A stretch of 15,870 nucleotides of DNA, taken from the NCBI GenBank assembly GCA_946409145.1, contig CAMJVA010000012.1:1-15870 (forward strand), read 5' to 3'. Origin of the DNA: an uncultured Enterococcus sp. (GTDB lineage Bacteria; Bacillota; Bacilli; Lactobacillales; Enterococcaceae). A program made the position numbers and the translations under genes. Of the stretch, positions 1 through 6,655 are shown in pieces. The number at the start of each line of letters is the position of its first letter. Within the stretch, counting starts at the first letter, position 1. The notes below the pieces were generated by a model. The model had not been told where the DNA came from and made no database searches. It worked only from the letters and a program-made list of their open reading frames with translations.

Positions 1-545
1 GTCAAGGTAAGGAGGGAATTCCTTCAGCCATTGCCGTAGCTGTTCCTTTAGCCGTTGCTGGACTTGCACTTACTATGATTGTAAGAACCTTGGCTGTGCC
101 AATTGTTCATATTATGGATAAAGCAGCAGAAGAAGGCAACTATCGGAAAATTGAATTATGGCATATTATTGCTATTTTAATGCAAGGGGTTAGAATTGCG
201 TTACCTGCTGCGTTACTATTATTCATTCCAGCGAAAGCCGTTCAAGACTTCCTACAAGCTATGCCTGCTTGGTTAACTGATGGTATGGCTATTGGTGGGG
301 GAATGGTTGTAGCTGTAGGTTATGCCATGGTTATTAATATGATGGCAACAAAAGAAGTATGGCCATTTTTCGCCATTGGTTTTGCTCTAGCAGCTATTTC
401 TGAATTAACTTTAATTGCCCTTGGGGTTATTGCTGTAGCACTTGCTTTAATTTACTTGAATCTTTCTAAATCTGGTGGTTCTGGCTCTGGTAATTCAGGA
501 AGCAACACAGGAGATCCACTGGGAGATATTTTAAACGACTATTAA
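1..545 (+). CDS. manY: PTS mannose/fructose/sorbose family transporter subunit IIC (5' end truncated by window)
   Basis: This is the membrane subunit that, with IID, forms the sugar channel of a mannose-family phosphotransferase permease. The frame is open from position 3, well upstream of the first in-frame ATG at 75 (reading GKEGIPSAIAVAVPLAVAGL just before it), so the gene begins outside the window and about 180 residues are visible. They are almost wholly hydrophobic, with several membrane spans. The tail is a Gly/Ser-rich stretch (GGSGSGNSGSNTGD) typical of lactobacillales mannose IIC proteins. The IID gene follows after 21 bp, and the IIA/IIB genes are expected upstream. In this order the IIC/IID pair is the known receptor of class IIa bacteriocins (family knowledge). 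Glucose and mannose are the usual substrates, but specificity cannot be read here. The manM name is also used for this subunit. Confidence 0.93.
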   Translation, partial: QGKEGIPSAIAVAVPLAVAGLALTMIVRTLAVPIVHIMDKAAEEGNYRKIELWHIIAILMQGVRIALPAALLLFIPAKAVQDFLQAMPAWLTDGMAIGGGMVVAVGYAMVINMMATKEVWPFFAIGFALAAISELTLIALGVIAVALALIYLNLSKSGGSGSGNSGSNTGDPLGDILNDY

Positions 546-566
546 TCTTGAAGGAGGAAAAAGACA

Positions 567-1478
567 ATGGCAGAAAAGATTACTTTATCGAAAAAAGATC
601 GTATGTCCGTAGCATGGCGCTCTACCTTCATTCAAGGGTCATGGAACTATGAACGGATGCAAAATGGTGGCTGGTGTTTTGCAATTATTCCAGCGATTAA
701 AAAATTATACAAAACTAAAGAAGACCGTTCCGCAGCTTTAAAACGTCACTTGGAATTCTTTAATACTCACCCTTATATTGCTTCTCCTATTATGGGAGTG
801 ACTTTAGCTCTTGAAGAAGAAAGAGCCAATGGTGCTCCTGTTGATGATGTAGCCATTCAAGGGGTAAAAGTAGGGATGATGGGACCTTTAGCTGGTGTGG
901 GAGATCCTGTTTTCTGGTTTACTGTTCGTCCAATGTTAGGGGCTTTAGGGGCTTCTTTAGCCTTAACTGGTAGCATTTTAGGACCCATTTTATTCTTTGT
1001 TTTATGGAATGTTATTCGTTGGGCATTTATGTGGTACACGCAAGAATTTGGCTATAAAGCTGGTTCAAAAATCACCGAAGATTTATCTGGTGGTTTGTTG
1101 CAAGATGTGACTAAAGGTGCTTCTATTTTAGGGATGTTCGTTTTAGGGGCTTTAGTGGAACGATGGGTGAACGTTAAATTTATTCCTCAAGTTTCTAAGG
1201 TTCAATTATCCGATGGGGCTTATATTGACTGGAAAAGTTTACCTGCTGGAACAGAAGGAATTAAACAGGCCATTACTGATTTTGCCAATGGACTATCTTT
1301 ATCTGATGTCCAAATTAAAACCTTACAAGATAACTTAGATTCCTTAATTCCAGGACTTGCTGCGTTACTTCTAACCCTACTTTGTATGTGGCTCTTGAAG
1401 AAAAAAGTTTCTCCAATTATTATTATCTTAGGACTCTTTGTTGTGGGAATTGTGTTCCACTTAATCGGTTTAATGTAA
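567..1478 (+). CDS. manZ: PTS mannose family transporter subunit IID
   Basis: This is the second membrane subunit of the mannose-family permease, partner of the IIC encoded just upstream. At 303 residues it has the family's usual length. The start is set by an AAGGAGG ribosome binding site at 551–557, nine bases before the ATG. Family landmarks are visible: an N-terminal cytoplasmic part with GSWNYERMQNGGW (about residues 24–36), the stretch PLAGVGDPVFW (about 107–117), and hydrophobic spans near the middle and at the extreme C terminus. A polar segment at about 200–250 lies between the spans; in related proteins extracellular loops here contribute to bacteriocin recognition (family knowledge). 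The gene is co-transcribed with IIC and is followed by a hairpin at 1531–1556. The manN name is also used. Confidence 0.95.
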   Translation: MAEKITLSKKDRMSVAWRSTFIQGSWNYERMQNGGWCFAIIPAIKKLYKTKEDRSAALKRHLEFFNTHPYIASPIMGVTLALEEERANGAPVDDVAIQGVKVGMMGPLAGVGDPVFWFTVRPMLGALGASLALTGSILGPILFFVLWNVIRWAFMWYTQEFGYKAGSKITEDLSGGLLQDVTKGASILGMFVLGALVERWVNVKFIPQVSKVQLSDGAYIDWKSLPAGTEGIKQAITDFANGLSLSDVQIKTLQDNLDSLIPGLAALLLTLLCMWLLKKKVSPIIIILGLFVVGIVFHLIGLM

Positions 1479-1530
1479 GACCTTTAAGTAAAATGAGACA
1501 TTAATATTACCTTATTTAAAAAGTCCAAAT

Positions 1531-1558
1531 AAGGAGATGGATTTTTCCGTCTCCTTTT
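1531..1558 (+). terminator. Rho-independent terminator or attenuator between manZ and manO
   Basis: The arms AAGGAGATGG (1531–1540) and CCGTCTCCTT (1547–1556) pair over 10 bp with one G·T wobble and a six-base loop, followed by a short T stretch. The U-tract is weak (TTTT, then AC), so partial read-through into manO is plausible. Confidence 0.65.
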
Positions 1559-1613
1559 ACATAATCTAAGCACTAAAAAATTTTCTTACCAAATAGATGA
1601 AGGAGTGATTGCA

Positions 1614-1994
1614 ATGGTCCAATCATTAAACACTAAAGTAGATTTAACAATTAACGCTACCTCGTTTATGGGGTTAAATGACTATGGAAAAATTATGGTA
1701 GGAGATAAAGCTTTTGAGTTTTATAATGACCGAGATACAAGAAAATTTATCCAAATTCCCTGGGAGGAAGTGGATTATGTAGTGGCATCAGTGATGTTTA
1801 AAGGAAAATGGATTCCCCGCTACGCTATTCAAACGAAAAAAAATGGGACCTATAGTTTTTCTTCTAAAGAACCAAAAAAAGTTTTGCGTGCCATTAGAGA
1901 ATATGTAGATCCTAATCACATGGTTCAATCTTTAAGTTTTTTCCAAGTGTTAAAAAGAAATTTAGGAAACTTAGGGAAAAAAAGAGTTAAGTAA
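1614..1994 (+). CDS. manO: DUF956 family protein (ManO), mannose-PTS accessory protein
   Basis: This small protein of 126 residues, with no membrane segment, matches the DUF956/ManO family found beside mannose PTS genes in Lactobacillales. Recognisable stretches are FMGLNDYGKIMVGDKAFEFY, a basic middle section (FKGKWIPRYAIQTKK) and the FSSKEPKKVLRAIREY stretch. Its biochemical role is not established; a regulatory or accessory role for the PTS is inferred from conserved position. The start is the ATG at 1614, eight bases after AAGGAG at 1600–1605. An in-frame GTG at 1605 lies inside that ribosome binding site and cannot be the start. The gene sits 135 bp after manZ, beyond a hairpin, and has its own strong terminator. 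No convincing promoter of its own was seen, so expression by read-through from the PTS operon is likely. Confidence 0.88.
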   Translation: MVQSLNTKVDLTINATSFMGLNDYGKIMVGDKAFEFYNDRDTRKFIQIPWEEVDYVVASVMFKGKWIPRYAIQTKKNGTYSFSSKEPKKVLRAIREYVDPNHMVQSLSFFQVLKRNLGNLGKKRVK

Positions 1995-1997
1995 AGC

Positions 1998-2030
1998 AAA
2001 AAGTTTAGGAAATTTTCCTAAGCTTTTTTT
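1998..2030 (+). terminator. Rho-independent terminator after manO
   Basis: The arms AAAAAGTTTAGGAA (1998–2011) and TTCCTAAGCTTTTT (2015–2028) pair over 14 bp with one T·G wobble and a three-base loop. The T-run extends to 2030. It starts four bases after the manO stop codon and closes the PTS operon. Confidence 0.85.
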
Positions 2031-2056
2031 ACTTTTTAAAGGACTAGACTTATAAT
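2028..2056 (+). promoter_or_regulatory. Promoter of the isoaspartyl-dipeptidase-like gene
   Basis: TTTACT (2028–2033) is followed after 17 bp by a perfect TATAAT (2051–2056). The −35 element matches consensus at four of six positions. It lies directly after the manO terminator and 33 bp before the TTG start at 2090, so this gene is probably an independent unit. Confidence 0.6.
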
Positions 2057-2089
2057 CAAAGAAATAGGGAAATAGAAAGAAGGATTGTT

Positions 2090-3268
2090 TTGAAAGTTAT
2101 TCGTCAAATTAAAGTGTATAGCCCCAACTTCTTAGGAGTAAAAGATATTTTACTGGCAGGTGGAAAAATCCTTGCTCTTGAAGATCATTTACAGTTAGAC
2201 ACAAATGTTGCTGTTGAAGAAATAGATGGTACAGGTTTAATTTGTACTCCAGGATTTATTGATTGCCACTTCCATATTTTAGGTGGAGGAGGAGAAGGAG
2301 GTTATGAAAACCGTACTCCAGAAGTTCGCTTAAGCCAACTTACTTCAGCTGGGGTGACAACTGTAGTAGGATGCCTTGGAACAGACGGTGTGGGTCGTGA
2401 TATGACCGCTCTTATTAGTAAAGCGCGAGGATTAGAAAAAGAAGGGGTTTCTACTTATTTGTATGAAGGTTCTTACCGTTTGCCCCTAGATCCTGTAACT
2501 GATTCTATTATTAAAGATTTTTTAACGATTGATAAAATTATTGGTATTGGGGAAATTGCTTTATCTGATCACCGTTCTTCCCAACCAACCTTTGAAGAAT
2601 TTGCTCGGGCTGTTTCTGATTGCCGAGTAGGAGGATTGTTATCAGGAAAAGCGGGAATTGTGAATATTCACCTTGGAAGTGGCAAACAAAAAATCGACTA
2701 CTTGTGGAAAATTTTAGAAGAAACAGATATTCCTGTTCGTCAATTTTTACCTACCCATGCCAATCGGAATGAAGCATTATTTGCTGAATGTATTCAATTT
2801 GCCATTGCTGGTGGAGTGATTGATTTTACTGCTTCAGAAGATCCAGACTTTTGGGAAAGAGAAGACGGGGAAGTTTCTTTTGCTAAGGGCTTAAAACAAC
2901 TTTTAGCCAGCGGTGCCCCTATTGATTCTTTCACCATGACTTCAGACGGACAAGGCTCTTTACCTCTTTTTGATGAAAATAATAATTTTAAGGGTCTCGG
3001 AGTAGGATCTGCTAAATCTTTATTAGTCGCTTTAAAAGACGCGGTTTTCAATCAAGAGATTCCTTTTGAAATTGCTTTAAGAGCCGTGACTGTTAATCCA
3101 GCGCGCGTGTTAAAATTAACACAAAAAGGTGAAATTTCTGTAGGAAAAGATGCTGATCTTTGTTTCTTAGACGAAAATACTTTAGATATTGTTACTGTTA
3201 TTGCTAAAGGCAAAATCATGGTGGAAAATAAAGAAGTAAAAGTTTGGGAAACATTTAAAAATAATTAA
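2090..3268 (+). CDS. iadA: Beta-aspartyl (isoaspartyl) dipeptidase-like metallohydrolase
   Basis: This is an amidohydrolase-superfamily enzyme resembling IadA, which cleaves isoaspartyl dipeptides from damaged proteins. It has 392 residues, close to the 390 of the E. coli enzyme. It starts at TTG, five bases after AAGGA at 2080–2084; no ATG lies nearby. Metal-site residues by motif are H60 and H62 (HFH), E69 (GGGGE), H194 (NIHLG), H223 (PTHANRN) and D286 (SDGQGS). Substrate-site motifs GSYRLP and SDHRS (R162) are also kept. The odd point is the position of the carbamylated lysine that bridges the two metals in the E. coli enzyme (VIGVKCAISDHRS): here it reads IIGIGEIALSDHRS, apparently Glu155 with a one-residue insertion. 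The fold and family are secure; the exact substrate is less so, and a related N-acyl amino acid or dipeptide hydrolase is possible. Confidence 0.85.
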   Translation: MKVIRQIKVYSPNFLGVKDILLAGGKILALEDHLQLDTNVAVEEIDGTGLICTPGFIDCHFHILGGGGEGGYENRTPEVRLSQLTSAGVTTVVGCLGTDGVGRDMTALISKARGLEKEGVSTYLYEGSYRLPLDPVTDSIIKDFLTIDKIIGIGEIALSDHRSSQPTFEEFARAVSDCRVGGLLSGKAGIVNIHLGSGKQKIDYLWKILEETDIPVRQFLPTHANRNEALFAECIQFAIAGGVIDFTASEDPDFWEREDGEVSFAKGLKQLLASGAPIDSFTMTSDGQGSLPLFDENNNFKGLGVGSAKSLLVALKDAVFNQEIPFEIALRAVTVNPARVLKLTQKGEISVGKDADLCFLDENTLDIVTVIAKGKIMVENKEVKVWETFKNN

Positions 3269-3283
3269 AAAATTTTTGCCATA

Positions 3284-3317
3284 AAAAACCTCTCTGAAAT
3301 TTGTCAGGGAGGTTTTT
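3284..3317. terminator. Bidirectional terminator between the dipeptidase-like and ABC exporter genes
   Basis: The arms AAAAACCTCTCTGA (3284–3297) and TCAGGGAGGTTTTT (3304–3317) pair over 14 bp with one wobble and a six-base loop. T-rich tails follow on both strands. It ends the dipeptidase-like gene on the + strand. On the − strand it would stop ABC exporter transcripts only after they have crossed the palindromic block at 3391–3563. Confidence 0.85.
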
Positions 3318-3390
3318 GTTCATGTTAAAGGGATTATAAAATTTTTAATCGAAAAATATTATATTTACCAATGATTTACGTCATTTTTAT

Positions 3391-3563
3391 CTGGACATTG
3401 TCCAGCAAAACGCGCTAGCTCTTCTAACGCATGCAGTTGAACTAAGGGAAATCACCAAGTTCAACTTGTATCGGTGCAAAATCACTTGCTGAATTCGCGA
3501 CAAAATTCATCGCTATAATTTCTCAAACGCATTTTGCTTGAGAGCTGAACGAGCTCGTTCAGC
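3391..3563. repeat. Palindrome-rich intergenic element of about 170 bp (EFAR-like candidate)
   Basis: No intact gene lies in 3319–3572. The block is richer in G and C than its surroundings and full of pairing sequence. CTGGAC/GTCCAG (3391–3396, 3400–3405) sits at the left end. AGTTGAACT/AGTTCAACT (3435–3443, 3458–3466) lies inside. AGCAAAACGCG (3404–3414) can pair with CGCATTTTGCT (3528–3538) over 10 of 11 positions, bringing the ends together. A perfect 20-bp palindrome with half-site GCTGAACGAG (3544–3563) forms the right end. Size, stem-loops and position between a gene and its terminator recall the roughly 170-bp EFAR miniature elements described in Enterococcus faecalis. That comparison is by architecture only; no sequence match could be tested. 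The other reading is a degenerate coding remnant on the − strand. Confidence 0.45.
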
Positions 3564-3572
3564 ATTTCTTAT

Positions 3573-5378
3573 TTAAGCCACTTCTTGTGTGGAAATATTT
3601 TTGGAATAATGGTTTTTAAATTGTGTATGATACAGTTTTTCGTAAAGACCATTTTTTCTTAATAATTCATCTTGGGTGCCACTTTCCACAATCTTTCCTT
3701 GTTCCATAACGATAATTTTTTTCGCATTTTTAATCGTTGCAAGACGATGGGCAATAACAATAGCAGTGCGATTTTTCATCAACTCATCCATGGCTTTTTG
3801 TACATAATATTCTGATAAGGTGTCTAAAGCTGCCGTGGCTTCATCTAAAATAATAATTTGGGGATTTTTTAAAATCACCCGAGCAATAGCCAAGCGTTGT
3901 TTTTCTCCACCAGAAAGTTTTACGCCTCGATTACCTACTGGTGTATTATATCCTTCAGGTAAACTCATAATAAAATCATGGAGAAAACTTGCTTTACAAG
4001 CGGCAATTAATTCTTCTTCTGTAGCCTCTTTTTTGGCGTAAAGGAGATTTTCTTTAATGGTCGTATTGAGTAAAAAGGATTCTTGAGACACAAAACCAAT
4101 GTGTTGCCGTAGATATTCAAGAGAAAAATGTTTAATATTTTCTCCATCAATAAAAATTTCTCCAGAACTTGGGGTAATTAGACGAGGAATAAGGTTGGTT
4201 AAAGTAGATTTTCCCGCCCCAGAAAGACCAACAATTGCGGTAGTTTCTCCTTTTTCAAATGTTGTAGAAATATTTTTTAAGGTAGTGTTTTTCTCGTAGC
4301 CAAAGTTAACTTGATCAAAAACAATTTCTCCTTGAGTAATTTTTCCCTGAGAAATATCATTATTTTCTTCTGGTTTTAAATCTAAATAGGCAAAAATCCG
4401 ATCAAATAAGGCAAATGAGCGCATGAAATCCACTTGAATATTAGATAGTTGCGTCACTGGAGAGTACATCCGGGACAATAAAGTGGCAAAGGTTAAAATG
4501 CCTCCAATGGTCATTTCTCCTTGAATGAATAAATATCCCCCAACTAAATACACTAACATTGGTCCAATGGTGGTAAAAATGGACATGGCCATGCGAAACC
4601 AACGTCCGGCTAAAGTTTCTTTAATTTGTAATTGCGTGACTTTTTCATTTACGTGTACAAAATTTTCGTTCGCTTTTTTCTCGTTAGTAAAAAGCTTCAT
4701 GAGCAAACTTCCTTGAGGGGATAAACTTTCTTGCACGTGAGAATTAAGCTGACTTAATTGTTTTTGACTTTCAGAAGTAATTTTGAAACGTAATTTTCCA
4801 ACTTTTTTAGTGGGAAAAATAAATAGGGGAATCGTCGCAACACTAATTAAGGCTAAAAGTGGATTTAAATTAAACAAAGCCACTAAACTTGTTCCTAAAA
4901 TAAAAACACTCGTCATAGCATTAATAATAGTGGTTTGAAAAACTTGTTGAATCCCCTCCACATCACTAGTTAAACGAGTGAGGATTTCTCCATCTTTTAA
5001 TTCAGCAAAAAAACTTTGCGGCATGCGGGATAACTTATTGTACATATCATTTTTAATGGAAAAAGTAATTTTTTTAGCAATCCACGTACTTAAATATCCT
5101 TGCAGGACTCCTAGGAAATTTAAAATAATCGTGGCTAATAAAGAAACACCCACAAACAAAGCCAGTTTTCCTAAATTTTTCTCTGGAAGTGCAACGTCTA
5201 CAATTTTTTGTGTCAGTAACGCAGGTACTAACCCTAAAGCAGAACTAGATAAAATTAAAACAATCACTGTTAGTAAACGAAAAGGATAAGGTGAAAAATA
5301 TTTTAAAATACGACTGACAAATGGCCAAGTTAATTGGGGTGGATTTTCCGGTAATTTTTCAAAACGCATGGATCTCAT
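3573..5378 (-). CDS. ABC transporter, fused permease and ATP-binding half-transporter (multidrug/lipid exporter type)
   Basis: This type IV ABC exporter half-transporter has 601 residues and is expected to work as a membrane dimer that pumps out drugs, lipids or peptides. The membrane domain covers about residues 25–320 with about six spans. The nucleotide-binding domain covers about 350–580, with Walker A GLSGAGKS (384–391), Q-loop Q432, signature LSGGEKQR (488–495), Walker B IIILDE (508–513) and H-loop H544. All catalytic motifs are intact. The ATG at 5378 is chosen because GGGGGA lies about seven bases upstream; a second ATG at 5369 is too far from that site. The gene stands alone, with no second half-transporter beside it, so a homodimer is likely. 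It is divergent from a MarR-type gene, which probably represses it through the palindromes at 5411–5466. Substrate unknown. Confidence 0.9.
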   Translation of the reverse strand: MRSMRFEKLPENPPQLTWPFVSRILKYFSPYPFRLLTVIVLILSSSALGLVPALLTQKIVDVALPEKNLGKLALFVGVSLLATIILNFLGVLQGYLSTWIAKKITFSIKNDMYNKLSRMPQSFFAELKDGEILTRLTSDVEGIQQVFQTTIINAMTSVFILGTSLVALFNLNPLLALISVATIPLFIFPTKKVGKLRFKITSESQKQLSQLNSHVQESLSPQGSLLMKLFTNEKKANENFVHVNEKVTQLQIKETLAGRWFRMAMSIFTTIGPMLVYLVGGYLFIQGEMTIGGILTFATLLSRMYSPVTQLSNIQVDFMRSFALFDRIFAYLDLKPEENNDISQGKITQGEIVFDQVNFGYEKNTTLKNISTTFEKGETTAIVGLSGAGKSTLTNLIPRLITPSSGEIFIDGENIKHFSLEYLRQHIGFVSQESFLLNTTIKENLLYAKKEATEEELIAACKASFLHDFIMSLPEGYNTPVGNRGVKLSGGEKQRLAIARVILKNPQIIILDEATAALDTLSEYYVQKAMDELMKNRTAIVIAHRLATIKNAKKIIVMEQGKIVESGTQDELLRKNGLYEKLYHTQFKNHYSKNISTQEVA

Positions 5379-5410
5379 TAAACGTCCCCCTTTAAATTTT
5401 AAACAATACT

Positions 5411-5420
5411 TAGGTACCTA
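5411..5420. promoter_or_regulatory. Operator-like palindrome 1 (TAGGTACCTA)
   Basis: This perfect 10-bp palindrome lies just downstream of the −10 element of the exporter promoter, over the expected transcription start. A repressor bound here would block the exporter. Its sister site lies 46 bp away, centre to centre. The likely ligand is the MarR-family protein encoded at 5522–5950, inferred from position and symmetry. Confidence 0.6.
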
Positions 5421-5423
5421 TCT

Positions 5424-5452
5424 ATTATAACAAAAAAATATGTTTTTGGAAA
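5424..5452 (-). promoter_or_regulatory. Promoter of the ABC exporter gene
   Basis: Read on the − strand, TTTCCA (5452–5447) is followed after 17 bp by a perfect TATAAT (5429–5424). The −35 element matches consensus at four of six positions. The start of transcription would fall inside the TAGGTACCTA palindrome, about 40 bases before the exporter ATG. Confidence 0.6.
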
Positions 5453-5456
5453 TAGG

Positions 5457-5466
5457 AAGGTACCTA
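5457..5466. promoter_or_regulatory. Operator-like palindrome 2 (AAGGTACCTA)
   Basis: The AGGTACCT core (5458–5465) repeats palindrome 1, matching nine of ten bases in the 10-mer. It lies between the −35 elements of the two divergent promoters, a place from which one repressor could control both the exporter and its own gene. Confidence 0.55.
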
Positions 5467-5471
5467 TGTAA

Positions 5472-5500
5472 TTGACTGTCTTAATAAAATTTTATAAAAT
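5472..5500 (+). promoter_or_regulatory. Promoter of the MarR-family gene
   Basis: TTGACT (5472–5477) is followed after 17 bp by TAAAAT (5495–5500). The −35 element matches consensus at five of six positions. The start codon at 5522 is about 15 bases past the expected transcription start, so the leader is short. Confidence 0.55.
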
Positions 5501-5521
5501 AGCTATAAAAGAGGTGAGTCA

Positions 5522-5950
5522 ATGAACCAACAACAATTATATGAATTATTCCAACAAGTAAACCGGCAAATACGACGAGAAATTTTTCAAAATGAAAGTG
5601 AAAATCAAAAAAACTCTTTATCTCCTGGACAAGAACGACTTTTAAGAGTGTTAAATCGTCACAGTGGGAAAAGTCAAAAAGAATTAGCAGAAATGATTCG
5701 TGTTCGTCCATCATCTTTAAGTGAAGTTTTGAAAAAATTGGAAGAAAAATCTCTTTTAATAAAAAAACAAGATGAAAATGATCGGAGATTCAATGCTTAT
5801 TTTTTAACTGTTGAAGGAAAAGAATTAGCAGAGCAATTAATCTTCCAACGGAAAAATAAAGGAGCAGAATTTTTCGATGTTTTAACCTTAGAAGAACAAG
5901 AAAATTTAGGACAAATTCTAGAAAAACTATCTCAAAATAAGAAAAATTGA
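5522..5950 (+). CDS. MarR family transcriptional regulator
   Basis: This 142-residue protein has the MarR winged helix-turn-helix layout. An N-terminal helix serves dimerisation (about 1–30). Helices with SQKELAEMIRVRPSSLSEVL (about 50–69) form the DNA-reading part. A wing carries DENDRRFNAYFLT (about 78–90), equivalent to the family's D-x-R-D-x-R region, and a C-terminal helix completes the dimer arm. The ATG at 5522 follows GAGGTG at 5511–5516. MarR proteins usually repress neighbouring genes and release DNA when a small ligand binds (family knowledge). The divergent ABC exporter and the paired GGTACC palindromes between the genes make this the probable local repressor, also controlling itself. 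A bidirectional terminator follows the gene. The inducing compound is unknown. Confidence 0.9.
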   Translation: MNQQQLYELFQQVNRQIRREIFQNESENQKNSLSPGQERLLRVLNRHSGKSQKELAEMIRVRPSSLSEVLKKLEEKSLLIKKQDENDRRFNAYFLTVEGKELAEQLIFQRKNKGAEFFDVLTLEEQENLGQILEKLSQNKKN

Positions 5951-6002
5951 AGACGCTTATTCGCTCTCACAAAAATTTTATCCTTTCCTAAAATTAAAAT
6001 AA

Positions 6003-6034
6003 AAACCGCAGAAGACTGAAATCTTCTGCGGTTT
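6003..6034. terminator. Bidirectional terminator between the marR-type and DUF2798-like genes
   Basis: The arms AAACCGCAGAAGA (6003–6015) and TCTTCTGCGGTTT (6022–6034) pair perfectly over 13 bp around a six-base loop. A T-rich tail follows on the + strand (TTTGTTT), and a longer one on the − strand. It serves the two convergent genes on either side. Confidence 0.9.
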
Positions 6035-6049
6035 GTTTCATGTGAAACT

Positions 6050-6562
6050 TTATTCATCTTCAGGTTCTACAGTTTCCACACTAACTGATTTTCTAGTATG
6101 AATGAAACTCATTATTGTTCTGGCAATGGGTTGAATAATAAATGCTTCAGAAATAAAAGCAACAGTGAAGTTTCTTGGCCATTTTTCAAAGTAAGTTAAA
6201 AATGGATCAGCGGAAATATGTTGTGTTCCAATCCATGGACCTACAATACTCATTAGAGTACACATGAAAAAGACGTCTCCTAACACTTCAATTGGCATTG
6301 TTGCTTTAAAGCTGTTTTGGTTGTCTCCTAAAAAGTAATGAGCTAATTTTCCAGCAGGTTTTTGAATAAGCGTGGCAAAAATAAAAATAGCTAACCACAT
6401 TAAGGGCATATGGTGGAAAGAATCTAAATAAATATCTAAAGAAAAAGCCGCTTCAAATCCTGTAATAATAGGGGGAATCACATTAACGGACAAAATAGAA
6501 ATAATGAGTCCAAATAAAATTCCTTCTTTTTTAGTTTGTGGTAATCGTTGTTCAAATTCCAA
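6050..6562 (-). CDS. DUF2798-like small integral membrane protein
   Basis: This 170-residue protein has about four membrane segments arranged as two similar halves. The first is TKKEGILFGLIISILSVNVI then LMWLAIFIFATLIQKPAGKL; the second is VLGDVFFMCTLMSIVGPWIG then FTVAFISEAFIIQPIARTI. The paired pattern ending in a Q/GPxA motif resembles DUF2798, a family with no assigned function. The tail is acidic. The start is TTG at 6562, eight bases from a perfect AAGGAGG (6577–6571 on the − strand); the next in-frame ATG codons fall inside the first half, so TTG is firm. The gene has its own promoter candidate at 6656–6685 and a terminator-like hairpin in its leader. Transport of a small solute is possible but nothing in the sequence shows it. 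Confidence 0.7.
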   Translation of the reverse strand: MEFEQRLPQTKKEGILFGLIISILSVNVIPPIITGFEAAFSLDIYLDSFHHMPLMWLAIFIFATLIQKPAGKLAHYFLGDNQNSFKATMPIEVLGDVFFMCTLMSIVGPWIGTQHISADPFLTYFEKWPRNFTVAFISEAFIIQPIARTIMSFIHTRKSVSVETVEPEDE

Positions 6563-6584
6563 ATTAAAATCCTCCTTAAAATTA

Positions 6585-6629
6585 ACGCAAAAAAAATCAG
6601 CAACTGAGCGATGGCCCAGTGCTGATTTT
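6585..6629 (-). terminator. Terminator hairpin after yfhO, inside the leader of the DUF2798-like gene
   Basis: The arms AAAATCAGCA (6593–6602, + strand) and TGCTGATTTT (6620–6629) pair perfectly over 10 bp, with a second short stem inside (CTG/CAG, GC/GC). On the − strand it is followed by a run of eight or more T (6596–6589), so it terminates leftward transcription. It can serve yfhO. Because a promoter candidate lies between yfhO and this hairpin, it may also act as an attenuator in the leader of the next gene. Confidence 0.75.
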
Positions 6630-6655
6630 AAATTTGCACCTACATATCTGGAGTT

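Noticed and set aside
857..1039. Open frame of 60 codons on the − strand inside manZ
   Set aside because: It lies wholly inside a clear IID gene, has no ribosome binding site or recognisable motif, and is a shadow of the coding strand. Similar shadows inside the dipeptidase-like, exporter, yfhO, dut, radA, gltX and cysS genes were left out for the same reason.
3544..3563. The 20-bp palindrome as the exporter gene's own terminator
   Set aside because: On the − strand it is followed by TCTCAAGC rather than a T-run, and a perfect palindrome leaves no proper loop; the hairpin at 3284–3317 is a much better terminator.
5481..5714. Open frame of 77 codons on the − strand overlapping the start of the marR-type gene
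   Set aside because: It runs antisense through a well-supported regulator gene and its promoter, and its low-complexity Phe/Leu-rich translation is what antisense AT-rich coding DNA gives.
6590..6650. Known riboswitch in the leader of the DUF2798-like gene
   Set aside because: I compared it by memory with preQ1, fluoride, guanidine, ZTP and manganese riboswitch cores and saw no conserved core, so only a hairpin is reported.
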